NCBI RefSeq assembly: GCF_040958095.1
Contig: NC_091175.1
Span: forward strand, 21,788,003 to 21,852,002
Reading direction: 5' to 3'
DNA: 64,000 bases
From: Procambarus clarkii
Taxonomy: Eukaryota; Arthropoda; Malacostraca; Decapoda; Cambaridae
The notes under the pieces were generated by a model. That model was not told the DNA's origin. It worked only from the letters and a program-made list of their open reading frames with translations, and did no database searches. Positions within the stretch are counted from its first letter, which is position 1. Each line of letters starts with the position of its first letter. A program made the translations under genes and the position numbers. Below are positions 42,919 through 55,755 of the stretch, one piece after another.

Positions 42919-43700
42919 ATGGAGCGGTTACTACGGCCCAAGCGGTTTGCTACTGACCCAAACGCCACCAACGCCGCTCAAGAATGGCGTCACTGGCTCA
43001 AGACGTTCCAAAACTTCACTCGAGCAGTAGAAGATACTCCCACCGTGGACAAGCTGCGTCTCTTAATAAACTACGTTGCTCCACGTGTGTTCGACTACAT
43101 AGCTGACTGCACTACGTATGACGCGGGTGAAAAAATCTCATCCAGAACTGTTTGTGAAGCCCAAGAATGAAGTATTCGCAGGGTATGTGCTTGCAACACG
43201 ATGCCAAGAACCCGGTGAGTCGCTTAACCAGTTTCTTCAGACATTAAAGTTATTAGCTAAAGATTGCCAGTTCAAAGCAGTGACTGCTGTAGAAGCTAGT
43301 GAGAGATGCTTTCATTAATGGGCTAGGTTCTGCCACAATAAGGCAGCGCTTACTTGAAAATAAAACTTTAGACTTACAGTCAGCCTTTGACCAAGCTCAC
43401 ACTCTAGAAACGGCACAGAAACTTTCTGCCTCTTATGCTCAGCCAGGGGCTACAAACGCTGCCATGGCACTCTCATTAAACCTGAAGGACTCAGGAGGAC
43501 AAGAAAGTGTAGACGAAAAAAGTTGACATAGTTTCTGTAGCTACAACTAGTGGTTTAAAGTGCATCTTTTGTGGTCACACTCAACATCCTCGCAGTCGAT
43601 GTCCAGCTAGAGAGGCTCTGTGTATGAATTTAAAGAAAAAGGGTTATTATGCTAAGGTCTGTCGATCTCTGAACAGACTAACAGCGCTTTAAACACCCAA
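42919..43700 (+). pseudogene. Ty3/gypsy gag, frameshifted
   Basis: An N-terminal domain (from ATG at 42,919) is followed by frame changes near 43,115-43,135, 43,295 and at an A6 run (43,515-43,520). It then reads a zinc knuckle CIFCGHTQHPRSRC, which is C-x2-C-x4-H-x4-C (43,561-43,602). A second knuckle (CMNL...YYAKVC) has lost its second Cys and its His. The protein would be the particle core, binding element RNA. The breaks make this copy non-functional as assembled. Confidence 0.85.
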
Positions 43701-43739
43701 CATTCCGCTGCTATGCTCGCTACTTTAGCTGGGACTTCG

Positions 43740-46326
43740 CCCTCATGTCTCAATAAATCAGTGCTTAGTTCTAAGATGAATGGTATTCAGTCAGTGCACT
43801 GATTGACACTGGTAGCTCTGAGAACTTTATTCATAAGAATATTGCCGAGCAGAGTGGGTTACTCGTCTATCCTGACACTGGGGCAGTTTCTATGGCTACT
43901 GTATCGTTCTCTTCAAAATTCCTGGGTCAGTGTTCTGTAGACTTAGACTTGCAAGGAGAAGCTTACCATGGTGTGAATCTCAAAGTGTTACCCGATTTGT
44001 GTGCTGATGTGATTTTAGGCCATAACTTTTTACAAAATCGTTCTGTGCTCGAGATGGCTTTTGGAGGAGATAGACCTCCCCTTAGAATATGTGGATTAGC
44101 TGCCGTCAAAGTTCCGGCTCCATCTCTCTTCAGTAATTTAGCACCAGACTGCAAGCCGATTGTTGTAAAATCCAGACGCTATTCTGAGGCTGACAAGTTG
44201 TTTATTGAATCTGAGACCGCTTGGATGCTACGTGAAGAGATAATTAGACCCAGTCATTCTCCATGGAGAGCCCAGGTATTAGTAACTAAAGGAGATCATC
44301 ACAAGAAAAGAATGGTTGTAGATTACTCACAAACAATCAACCGATTCACGGGGCTGGATGCCTACCCCTTACCACATATGGATGAGATTGTGAATAATGT
44401 TGCTAGATTTAAAGTATACAGCACGCTAGACTTGAGAAGTGCTTACCATCAAGTGAGTTTAACAGAGGAAGAGAAACCTTATACAGCCTTTGAAGCTTGT
44501 GGGAAGCTTTTTGAATTTAATCGTATCCCATTTGGGGTCACTAATGGAGTGGCCAGTTTTCAAAGAGTAATTGATGGCATCCTCGAGAAAGAAGGAGTGA
44601 AGGGTACCTTTGCTTATGTAGATGATGTCTGTGTTTGTGGAGATTCTGAGGAAGACCATGATAAAAATCTGAAACATTTTATGGACGTTGCAAGAAGGTA
44701 AAACCTGACCCTGAATCTTGAGAAGTGTAGTTTTCGACTCCGGTCTATAAAGCTGTTGGGATATCTTATACAAGAAGGAGAAATTCGGCCTGACCCAGAA
44801 CGTCTCGAGCCACTGTTAAAACTTCCACTACCAAGCAACACAGGTTCTTTACGCAGAACAATGGGAATGCTTGCACATTACTCCCGTGGGGTGCTGGGCT
44901 TTTCTGAGAAGATCCGTCCTCTCTCTCATGCCAATGATTTTCCCTTATCTGTTGCCGCTGCAAAAGCTTTTGAAGGATTGAAACAAGACATTGCTGAGGC
45001 AGTGGTTCGAGCAATCGACCCAACAGCTCCTTTTGCTGTGGAAACCGATGCTTCAGACCATGCTATTGCCGCTACCCTAACCCAGAATAAACAACCAGTA
45101 GCTTTCTTCTCCCGAACACTTTCAAATAGTGAACAAAGGCACTCATCGCTGGAGAAGGAAGCTTATGCCATTGTGGAAGCCCTAAGGAAGTGGCGACACT
45201 ATCTCATTGGACGCCATTTTCGGCTTGTGACTGACCAGCGCAGTGTTGCTTTTATGTTTAACTCTAAATCAGCTGGTAAGATTAAAAATGATAAAATTGC
45301 TAGATGGCGAGTCGAACTCTCCTGTTACCACTACGACATTGTATATCGCCCAGGTAAAAAGAACATACCAGCTGATGCATTCTCACGTGTATGTGGGGCC
45401 ACCAGTGTGGATGAACTAAAGGAATTACATGACAATCTGTGTCACCCTGGAGTGTCTCGTGTGGCTCATTTTGTCCGATGTCGAAATCTGCCTTATTCTG
45501 TGGAAGAAGTGAAGAAGATGACTAATTCTTGCTCTGCATGCTCTGAACTTAAACATCGGTTTTTGCAAGTTTGACTCTGGTCATTTGATTAAAGCTACTC
45601 AGCCATTTGAAAGACTCAACATAGATTTTAAATGACCACTTCCATCACATTCAAGGAATAAATATATTCTTACAGTTGTAGATGAATTATCTAGATTCCC
45701 TTTTGCATTCCCTTGTTCAGATATGGCTACTGGTACAGTAATTCAGTGCCTGGTGCAGTTGTTTGCAATCTTTGGTATGCCTGCATATATACATTCTGAT
45801 AGGGGAACTTCCTTTATGTCTGAGGAGTTGAAAAACTTTCTACTCAAAAAAGGGGGTAGCAACTAGCCGTACGACTCCTTACAACCCTAGAGGAAATGGC
45901 CAGGCTGAGAAGTACAATGGGATTATTTCGAAGACAGTGCTGCTAGCTCTTAGGACGAGAGGCTTAGATGTATCCCAATGGGAAGTTGTTCTTCCTGATG
46001 CACTCCACTCTATTCGATCACTGTTGTGCACCTCTACAAATTGTACACCACATGAACGATTCTTCCGGCATACAAGAAGGTCTACTTCAGGGCGAACTCT
46101 ACCTACGTGGCTTGCTTGCAGAGGCCCTGTCCTCTTAAAACGTCAAGTGCGGCAAAGCAAAAATGATCCTCTAGTTGATGAGGTTGAGGTCGTAGGCGTG
46201 AATCCGGAATACGCCCATGTCAAGTTTCCAGATGACAGGATTACCACTGTATCATTAAGACATCTCGCACCCATGGCCACTGAGGGCTGCGAGAGTTTGG
46301 ACCCCAATTTCAACTTTCAACAGTAA
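43740..46326 (+). pseudogene. Ty3/gypsy pol: protease, RT, RNase H, integrase, with stops and frameshifts
   Basis: Protease active site DTGS is near 43,808. RT has YVDDV at about 44,620. A TAA at 44,699-44,701 interrupts RT in the same frame that reopens as 'NLTLNLEKCSF'. RNase H has the ETDASDHAIAAT block near 45,040. The integrase zinc domain is H-x-H-type (LCHPG...CSACSELK). The integrase core has the Asp in 'NIDFK', then IHSDRG, then 'NPRGNGQAEKYN' (Asp, Asp, Glu). A frameshift lies at a T5 run near 45,562, a TGA near 45,632 and a frameshift at a G5 run near 45,855. Three of the breaks in the element lie at homopolymers. Confidence 0.9.
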
Positions 46327-46582
46327 CACCCAGCGATTGCGAAAGCTGGGGTAAACCCCAACCCGCCTCATCCTGAACTATTTCGTCCCGAACCACCTAA
46401 CCTAGAAACGCCTAATTGGGAATCTTTCTCTGACGTAACACTCCCCCGAGAAGGTGGTATGCAGGAACCGACTGGAACACTAGAGGCTTCAACTTTGCAG
46501 GAGTCCCTTCGACGATCTGGAAGGACGCGCAGTACCCCTACACATCTGCGGGACTATGTTACTTAAAGCTAGACGGGGTGAA

Positions 46583-46904
46583 TGTAGTAAAAGTGTTATA
46601 TATTATCGTACCGGATGGATGCTCGCTTGACTGTTTTGTTTGGATGCTCGCTTGACTTGTTTGTATCGTCAGATCAGCTGTGTCGTGCTTGTGTACAGGT
46701 TTGTGTAATGTTAACTTCTAGTTTAATTTCTGTATATTCTAGCTTTAGTCATGTGCAGTTGGCTTATTGTTATAGTGAATAGACAGTGCTTAAACTGTGT
46801 ATAAGTATAGTGTATTAATGGCTTGTGTTATTGCAGGATGTAACTGTACTGTAATTATTTGATCAATAAAGTCACATGTCTGGCGACGCTTCTCATTCAC
46901 CTCA
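46583..46904 (+). repeat. 3' LTR of the Ty3/gypsy element
   Basis: 322 bp, one T shorter than the 5' LTR and with three substitutions. It is preceded by a short purine-rich tract, 'gacggggtgaa'. It is followed at once by the GTACT duplication. Confidence 0.95.
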
Positions 46905-47049
46905 GTACTTATGTATTAAATAAATATTAAGATATCTTTTTAGTTGTGAAAAATAGATATACAAGGATGTGAAAGTACGCCTCTTTACCACTACAGTAAC
47001 GAGGCATTTACCGAGACTGTGATGATTAAGGGGGGGGGGTAGAAATAGC

Positions 47050-47120
47050 CTAAGCTACTCTATTCCTTTGAGATGTATATCTTTCTTGTCTCAATACACA
47101 TACTTGAACTTGAACTTGTG
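47050..47120 (+). mobile_element. Retroelement 3' tail with (ACTTGA)n end
   Basis: 'gatgtatatctttcttgtctcaatacacat' is followed by 'acttgaacttgaacttg', an A/T-rich 3' end with a short repeated hexamer, typical of a non-LTR insertion tail. Only the tail is recognisable. Confidence 0.5.
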
Positions 47121-47599
47121 ATGATTAAGAGCCTTGAATGGTAGTGTAAGTAGTGAGCTGCAAGAGACAGTCTTAATTAAGCTGACCAGAGGAGCTCTCC
47201 CCCCATGTAGGACACACGATCTATCAATCTATACATATTATATATAGTTTAGAATTGTAATTTGTCATTGTAAAAACCACTTCATTCACATTCTGCACTT
47301 GACTGTTCAATAATTCACTACACTGTGTCGTCTAACAAATACCTTCTAACCCTGTCCATGGAGGACAAAAAAAATGTATGTACGTTAGTTAGAGTTGTAA
47401 CCGAATGGCCACATCTGTAGTAAGAAATAAACGAAAAACAAAATCCTTAAACTCATCACATTCCATTATTCTCGGCCACCTTAGGTCTACGAAAGCCCGA
47501 GTCGTTCACTAATGTTTTCTGACCTGCGAATTAAAGCGTAAGACGCACGTGGTGGGTGATTCTGCGCTGCGATTTCCTTACCTCCTGCTACTTTAGTTC

Positions 47600-47940
47600 C
47601 CCAATCATAATTAGGGCTGCAGTTAAGAGTGAGATATGATTGGTTGAGGGTTGGGTGGGAGGCGAGCCAAGCCCCGCCCCCGGGAGGCGCCGCCCCTCAA
47701 CAGGTGGTGGGCGGCTACGCCGAGAGTCAGTTCACGTCTGGGAGAGTTAGTGAGAGTGTGTGCCGCGTGTGTCTCCTCCCGCCCAGGACTCTCATCACAA
47801 GTAAACAATATTATTCCTCCTGCTTCCCTGCCTAAGATTTCACCAGTGGTTAATGATGTGTGTTGTAACTTTATATCCAAGAGAGCTGACTGAAACTATC
47901 ATTGACCTTCCCAAGAGCGATAAGTGAAGGACTATTTCGG
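47600..47940 (+). promoter_or_regulatory. Candidate promoter and non-coding first exon
   Basis: A CCAAT box at 47,601, an inverted CCAAT (ATTGG) at 47,639 and GC boxes (ccccgcccccggg, gccgcccctc) at about 47,672-47,697 precede the arthropod initiator TCAGTT at 47,727. A 5' splice site fitting consensus (CGG/GTAAGT) lies at 47,940/47,941, and an earlier weaker one at about 47,800. Only a short upstream ORF (ATG at 47,853, 24 codons) lies in the exon, so it would be untranslated. The downstream gene is not identified. Confidence 0.55.
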
Positions 47941-47988
47941 GTAAGTTCACGTGTGTTCAGTTTTACAGAACTACTGAACATATACACT

Positions 47989-48192
<204 letters not shown>

Positions 48193-48479
48193 GCCCAGGG
48201 GAGGGGACCTTAATGATAACCCTATGTACAGGCTTTCTGTCCCTGATAGTGGAAAATGATGTAAGATTATCCGTGGTTACATTTAACTATTCCTATCACG
48301 TCTTCTCCACTAATTGCAGTTAAACAGGGTACTGATATGTCAAGAATGGAAGCATTGGAAATATTCTTTACTTGAAGTGCGTTTAATATTCTCCAAATTA
48401 TATTCCGCGTCTGGTGTTTTTATTGCGTCCACGGCTGAGAGGCAGGTTTTTGCCTTATGCAGTTGTGTGCGTGTTTGCC

Positions 48480-48740
48480 TGTGTGTGTGTGTGTGTGTTT
48501 GTAGGAAGAGTGGGGGTGGGGGGGGGGGGAGTCAGTACATGTTTGGGTCTCCGGCATGTGTGTGTGTGTGTGTGTGTAGGGGAGGGTCAGCGTGTGTTTT
48601 GATCTCCAGCATGTGTGTGTGTGTGTATGTAGGGGAGGGTCAGCGTGTGTTTGGATCTCCAGCATGTGTGTGTGTGTGCAGGTTGGGGAGGGTCAGCGCG
48701 TGTTTGGGTCTCCAGCATGTGTGTAAGGGAGGGTCAAAAC
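48480..48740. repeat. GT-rich minisatellite, about 57-bp unit
   Basis: About four copies, each with a (GT)n block, 'gggagggtcagcgtgtgtt' and 'gatctccagcatg' (variable). The protein-like frames through it are low-complexity artefacts. Confidence 0.85.
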
Positions 48741-48749
48741 TCTAGGGGA

Positions 48750-51700
48750 AGCACACCATACATTTCACACTTGACTATGAAAATCACATTGGTCTTGCCA
48801 ATAAATGCTAATATTTCTTAATTCATTTAATATAAGCCTAATCAGACCAGCTAATGTATGCCCCGTACCCCAGACCATTCCCTCTGCAAATTTGGGCGAG
48901 GGTAACCCCAATCGTCTGCTCTCTAGCGTTGGACAGAAAGAGACAGGCAAACATTCTTATAGTATAGATTAAACGTATCAATTCTCAGGAAACAGCAAAC
49001 AGGATCAGCGACAGTAAACCAGACTCAGTGATGCCACGCAATAATCATTCAGCTCAGGGATAGCAATTCTAAGTCTGTTATTGCTTCCAGTGATATCTTT
49101 CATTACCTTCCACCGCTTATATCTGCCTTCGAACTTATAAGCAAAAACAAATTAACTTGAACGTGTGCAGTTGAGATTCACTTAGATATTATAAGCTACA
49201 AAGTCTAAACTGCAAATTTTCTACTCTGGACTAATAATAAGGTAAAGCTGAAATAAATGCAGGTTCTTCAGAGATTGTGAGGTAAACTAAAGTCCACCGT
49301 TGTTTAACATGTTGGTAAGTTGTGGGGCGGCGGGAGAGGAAGTGAAGGAAGCCACAGGAGTGGACGCCAGCTGTGGTGAACGTCACTAAACATGTTTGAA
49401 GAAAAAATACTAACTATTATGAAACAAGATAAATTCGTTTGAATATTGTTTAATAAAAGCAACATCTGAGTAGTAAAGGTATTGAGTGAAATACCTGACG
49501 ATGGACTAACAAGTTCTTGCCTAATAAGAGGGACTGAGTGTTGAGGCAAATTTTTCCTGCATGATGCATAAAAAGGTACAAAGTAACGTGATCGAGATAT
49601 ATGAGGCTATCTACCCATATATAAAAAAATCCTTCAGCGTTGTAAATTGGTAACAATTCCCCTGCGAGTGTTGTAGGTTTACCCCATCTTAATGCTTTGG
49701 AAAAGAAATTAGAAAGACCTGAACAGAGCCATACTGCTGCACAAACCTTTAGTTTTCACATACCGCAGCAAAGCTCGACCTTAATGATCTCATAGCTTAC
49801 ACAGAAATACCACAGAATAGCTGAGAGCTACTAGCCTTACATACAAGCTGATTTTTTTGTTTTTTATTAACACATTTAGGTACATCTGCATTTGTGCAGC
49901 TGCCCTAGACTATATGAAGGGGAGTACAGCGTGTCAAAAAACTAGCTACGTGATGCTAAAAATCCCCATCACACAGGGTGGTTAGTCATACAAAGGCATG
50001 TGGTAACTAGTCTATACAAGCTGAAGAGATTGTATACATGACTAAATGTGTTTGAATCAGGCAATTCAAAGATGTATGCAAGAATGAGGTAGCATGCTAA
50101 TACACAATTCCTCATTACACGGATGACGCTCCTGTGTATAACTGGGGAATGGTGGGCTATTTTGTGTTTACTTAGAGAGGCGCAGGTAAGCCTGTGTCCA
50201 ACATCCTGTTCCGTGGTCTGATCTCAGTGTCTAAGCCGTATTAGAGAAAAGAGCTTTAAAGAAAATACATATAATGGTAATCCTTTGTTAGATATTACAA
50301 CGAATCGAATAAATATATTTCGGATTTTTGTGTTTTTGATACACAGTTTTATATTGACAAAGAGCCTCCCGAGTCTATAGATGAGCAACACTGATGGCTA
50401 CGACAATTGATGGGATATTTTCCCGGGTCAAACCACTTACAGCCCCTACCGGAGCCTAACTTCTGGCTCTTGCTGAGGGGTATTAAAGACCACATTTCAA
50501 ATTTTAATTAAAATGGGTCTCACAATCCTCGGCTTATTCCTACACCTGTTTGGTATTATGTGATTGTTGTGTTTTTTTTATGTTAAGGTGTTTAGCACAT
50601 GCTTGCAGAGTTCCATTCACCTCTGTCAGTAAACGTTTTAGACTCTCCTGGTTACTGATGGCCGTTTTCCTAATACTATTTCAGTATTCTTTTGTAGGTT
50701 TAATTGGCGTGCCAGTGGAATTCTTACATGAATTTAATTTCATTCTTTTGACCTATTTAAAATATGAGAAACCAATGAGTTTATTAGCCTTAATATGTTA
50801 GCCTAAGTGTATACAATTTGGTATTATAAAATCATATGTATTTATATTTGGGAAAATTCCTGTTTTGAATGAACAGCATATTAAAATTGATGAATGCGTC
50901 TTTGGGGTCGACCGCTGGATGGAATGTACTTAATCTGTGGACGGGTTGCTTGATTACATGCGCCCAATACATAAATCTTATTTTGTAATGAAAATGGTGT
51001 TATCGTCAACTTTTTCTTTACTTAATTTTCAGTGCATACAAAAATTTCATGTTGGGTCCTTTGAGAAGTTGTTTGTAAACAATAGTACAGACGACGAACT
51101 ACGACCACATATTTTGACCACCAATATGTGACGGTTTCGCTTTCACATAACTTATTGTTCAAATTAGAAGCAGCGCTGATATGAGGTCTCACCGCCTGGT
51201 CTCATGCTAGGGTTAATTCCCAGCTGGAAAAACATGCTAGAGTAACGTTTAACAACGTTGTATCAACGTTTGGTTAATGTTGTATCAACATTTTCAACGT
51301 TGATTCATCGTTACATTTACGTCATTTGGCCAGAATTGTTGGGGAGGACTAGATTGGTTTGGGCTTAAGGCATATCAATAGCACGAGGGTTATGATGACC
51401 GTGACACTAGCGTACACACCAACCAATGAGTATACTTTAGTCCAAGACTAAAGTAAACTTAGTGTCTATGCACTGAGATGTTGCATACACCTCTTGATGT
51501 GTACAACCCTGTTGGTCGCTTGATCAAGGCGTCCAGTAGCACTCCTCCCTCCAGTGGTACTTTGAAGGATGCAAATGACATTAGATCACTCATTTTGTAT
51601 GTCATAATGTACCGTACCTTTAAGGTGGTTCCGGGGGCCAATGTTTCCATGTTCTCTGGCCTCCTGGTTGAGGGTCTGGTCAGTTAGGCTTGATTAAATT

Positions 51701-52289
51701 CCCTCTTGAATTCCATAAGAGGTCGGGTAGTTATAACTTACATTTAGAGGGAGGGTAATGAAAAAAGTATTGAGCCCTTAATGTTTAATATAATTTTATC
51801 CTATTGTACCCTGTACTCTTCAGTGGGCTATTCTGCACATTATTCTATGACTCCTAATCTCATAAGGCCTTATTTTAGGTTAGAGATTTGAAGGATTTTA
51901 AGCTGTCTCAATACGTTAGATGTTTTATTGAAAGGATTGGGGCAGTTAAAGTTCTCTGAACGTTTTCCAGGTCAGCAACGTCTCCAGGTTTAATCTCCAT
52001 TACTTCTTGTTGCTTGCACTGTGAAGGATGCACCACTTTACTGTCAAAGTGTAGCAGTTTTTATTCAAACTTCGTCCAAAGAGTGTATTTCTCCTTTTGA
52101 TCACGACCACGATTTGTGGCCGCTGCTCATAGACGGCTCCGTCTGGTCATGATCACAACCAATTTGTCAAATTATTTTTGCCTCAATACATGTCTAACCG
52201 CGTGACCCCATGGTGGACGTTTGGTCAAGAATGGTTGGCGCTTTCTTTTGATAATTACTTACTTAGTCAAGCCCAATAATTTCCCATTG
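48750..52289. other. Intergenic sequence, one LINE-like 3' end and an AACGTTG cluster
   Basis: No gene was recognised. At 49,850-49,925 a segment ('aacacatttaggtacatctgc') is matched inverted at 61,200-61,250, indicating a dispersed element end. At 51,245-51,310 the motif 'caacgtt' occurs repeatedly in both orientations. ORFs at 50,550, 51,459 and 51,478 have no recognisable domain. Confidence 0.4.
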
Positions 52290-52500
52290 TGGGGACAGGA
52301 TGCCTGTACTAAGGCTTATCGAGGCCCCACAACCCCTAGGCCAGCTATTGACCAATCTCAGAGTGTAACCCACAACAGTTGCCAAACTCCCGGATACCTG
52401 TTTACTGCTAGGTGAACGAAAGGAAACGTGCCCAACCATTTCTGTCCCTCCCGGGAAACGAACCCGGGATCTTCGAATAAGGCTGAGGTAAATGTTGTCA
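52290..52500 (-). mobile_element. SINE, family B, inverted
   Basis: On the minus strand it shows B box 'gggttcgtttccc', the body 'tcacctagcagtaaacagg' and 'gttgtgggttacactctgag', and the end 'ggcatcctgtccccac'. It is the inverse of the 61,969-62,245 copy type. Confidence 0.75.
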
Positions 52501-52859
52501 AACTCATTCCTAACAGTAAATGTATCATAATGTACTTGCTACTACAAACGCCTATTCGTAGAATAAATCCACTTGTAGCCGTTTATGTAATGATTCGCAG
52601 CTGTACAGCGAATATCTTCTATCAAGCCGATGTGTTGCTCGAAACATAATTTACATAGCAGTGTCTGAGCCTAATACTGTATATGAGCAGCGTGACGCGA
52701 CTCGTGGATGACAAGTTTGACATGGTGTGGCTCGCAGCGTCTTGGCACTGTGATTGACTGACTGGATGTGGAGGAGGGGTGAAGGGCCCCACAAGTGTGT
52801 CTGACTCCTCTGGCTTTGTCTAGTCAAGGTCACTACCACCACCACGTCACCCTTGTTAT

Positions 52860-53240
52860 TCTTGTTCATGTTTGAGACCCACGTACTAGGCTTTTGTTGT
52901 AGACTAACATGGGTCATGTTTGAGACCCACGTACTAGGCTTTTGTTGTAGACTAACATGGGTCATGTTTGAGACCCACGTACTAGGCTTTAGTTGTAGAC
53001 TAACATGGGTCATGTTTGAGACCCACGTACTAGGCTTTTGTTGTAGACTAACATGGGTCATGTTTGAGACCCACGTACTAGGCTTTTGTTGTAGACTAAC
53101 ATGGGTCATGTTTGAGACCCACGTACTAGGCTTTTGTTGTAGACCAACGTGGGTCTTGTTTGAGATCCACGTTCTAGGCTTTTGTTTGAGACCAGCGTGT
53201 TATGCTCGTGTTGAGACCCTCGTACTAGGCTTGTCACTTT
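52860..53240. repeat. Minisatellite, 48-bp unit
   Basis: About six near-identical 48-bp units ('catgtttgagacccacgtac' plus 'taggcttttgttgtagacta' and 'acatgggt') run to about 53,150, followed by degenerate copies. Because 48 is a multiple of three, frames are open on both strands; these are artefacts, not genes. Confidence 0.95.
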
Positions 53241-53549
53241 CTCAAGTATCACGTAGCTGGTGGATCAATTTAAAGCTATTCTAGTGGTTTATAAGATTGC
53301 ATTAATGTATCTTAATTGAATTAATATGTGTAATGTACAAAAATATGTCTGTGCTAGCATACTTCATTAATTTAAATTTAAAACTCGTAATTGTTAAGGC
53401 ATCCAAGCTCATTGGAAAGCGTATAAAGATGGGTAACCAGGATGTTTCATGCAATTGAAAGGGGGAAAGACGAATCTTGAAAAGCTGAGACTCCTGTACG
53501 TCAGTACGCTCATCAATTTATAACTTTTCGTGATTTCGAATAATAATTC

Positions 53550-53810
53550 CCGTTGTTGGGGACAGGAAGCCTGCACTTCGGGTTATCGATCGAGGTGCCC
53601 TTAGGATAACTTGATTTTCCCGTAGGATGCACCTCACACCAAGTTGCCTAACTCCCGCGCACCTCTATTCACCTACTAGGTGAATAGAGGCATCAAGCGA
53701 AAGGTACAGAAATGGGTTGTACCCATTTCTGGCCGGCCCGGGAATCATATCCAGGCTCCTCGATTGTGAGTCGAGAAAGTAGACCACTGTACGTACACGT
53801 AATATCTTTC
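53550..53810 (-). mobile_element. SINE, family B, inverted
   Basis: It ends 'gttggggacaggaagcctgc'. The tRNA-like B box is degenerate (gattcccgggcc on the minus strand). It contains a local palindrome 'ctattcacctactaggtgaatag' at about 53,664-53,690. Confidence 0.7.
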
Positions 53811-55504
53811 CATCTGGGCCCACTGTGATTAGGAATAACGTTTTAAACAGGTAACTTCAACAAAGCTTTCCGTGGATTTGTTCCTGATCCGTTTCCAATG
53901 GTAACAGGAACATGGAAGTGGCACCATAAGCGCTTCTAAGCATGATCTGATAATGAATTGCTCTAATTATTATTTTTGGGAGGAGGGTAAAATTTGGATT
54001 GCGACCAGGAGCTGATACTGGTAAGGTTATTTAGTGTTGTTTCCCTAGACCACGATCCATCAGTCGTTTTACACTTAGGTTATCAATTACTGCTGTTTGG
54101 TGCACAGGAACGAGCAGTGAAGGAAAATGTAATAAACTAGGGTAGTGAAGATGTAATGACTACGTCAGTAAAACGCGAATTTGAAATCGCCTGCGTAATT
54201 TGCATACATAATTTGCATGCGCTAGCGTTAGTGATTTAGCTATATGCAGACTTAGCATTTCAATATACAAATGGAAGTTGAGTAGCTATTGATAGCCAAA
54301 TGATGCATAATTAAGATTACTAGGCTGGGCTTATCTTTTATTTGAATATCTTTCAATATGCATTAATTTAAAATTAATTTTATATTGCACAAAATAAATT
54401 AATAATTAGTAGATGGAGCTGATAGGTCACATGTCAATATATGTAGGCCAAAGTACTGTAAATTTAGTTAGAGAAATTACGAATGTACAGAGTTTGAAAT
54501 CTATATAGATGTTGGCCAATTTGTATATGATCTGTCAATGAGTTGAGTTATGATTATAGTGCTGAGGTAGAGTAAAAAAGAATTAGGAGGTAATTGTCTG
54601 AGAGATATTCTTGATCCAGTCAACTGTGTCAGTTGGCAACCAACTCGAGTAGTTGAAGGAAGAAGGGGGCAATGGTGCCTATTCTCTCACTTAACATTTA
54701 AAAAGACAAGTAGGTAAGTATTATATTCAGAAAACTGTTATGTTAGAGGTAAAGGGGGGAATTTTGTGTTATCATTATTCTTTATACCTGTAGGTGATTG
54801 TCACTATCTAGTGATGTTATTTCACGGAGATGTTAAGGAGATAAGCTGGCCTAAGTGTGGCGCCCTTAGGAGGGAGTTTGGCCAGCTACTCTTCTGCTTG
54901 TGTTAAAAGTGCTTCAGGTGTAAATATTTAGTTAATATGTTTAGAAATACTCTGAGTGCTGCCATTTTATCATTGAATTTTCTAGGCTTATTTTTTCTTG
55001 GTGACCAGTGGTTCTAGAAATATTGTCCTGCAATTCTTTGACCCACTTGTTCCTCCTGCATACTGAAAATGGGAATTTTATTTTCAACGCTGTATCAGTA
55101 AGGCTCCAAGGTGTAAGGATTATATATGCAGATTTTAGTATGTAAAACATTTTGTTATTCATTACTGATAGCCTTATTTACCCTATTACCTTCTATCTAC
55201 TCTTGGACAACAGGTTTTTCATATTATTTATCCAGTGCAAGCTGGAATGAGGGCTGAGGCAGGAAGGTGACAATTAAGACTCCATAATAATTAACACTAT
55301 ACAATATTGGAAAAAAAAATGGGGGCCCTGGCCTGGATCACTATTTTTCAGTATGGTATAGTTGACTTCACTTCAGTGTTGAGTGAGCATGTTTCAACTG
55401 TTAGTCAACCTGTCAATGAATAGTCACTGGTGGAGTGATGTTATAGAGAAGGTTCAGTCAGTATGAGGCTGTTAATTGTTTAGGGCCTTGTGTGTATGTA
55501 TCTT
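53811..55504. other. AT-rich unrecognised intergenic sequence
   Basis: Only chance ORFs. No repeat family recognised. Confidence 0.4.
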
Positions 55505-55755
55505 CTTGATGTTATCTTGAGATGATTTCGGGGCTTAGCGTCCCCGCGGCCCGGTCCTCGACCAGGCCTTTTTGTTACACATCCCCAGGTAGCAGCCCGT
55601 AGCAGCTGTCTACCTCCCAGGTACCTATTTACTACTAGGTAACAGGGTTATCAGGTTGAAAGAATCTCTGCCCATTTATTTCCGCTTCCACCGAGGATCG
55701 AACCCATAACCTCAGGACTACGAATCCGAAGCGCTGTCCTCTAAGCTGTCAGGCG

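Larger units (their letters stand above)
42554..46909 (+). mobile_element. Ty3/gypsy LTR retrotransposon, full length, defective ORFs
   Basis: LTRs at 42,559-42,881 and 46,583-46,904 begin TG and end CA and are flanked by the 5-bp duplication GTACT (42,554-42,558 and 46,905-46,909). Gag, protease, RT, RNase H and integrase follow in the gypsy order. The LTRs differ by three substitutions and one T-run indel, about 1%, so insertion was recent. The internal region has several frameshifts and at least two nonsense codons. No canonical TGG-type primer-binding site follows the 5' LTR at once. Confidence 0.95.

Noticed and set aside
52651-53284. 143- and 152-codon ORFs
   Set aside because: Products of the 48-bp minisatellite.
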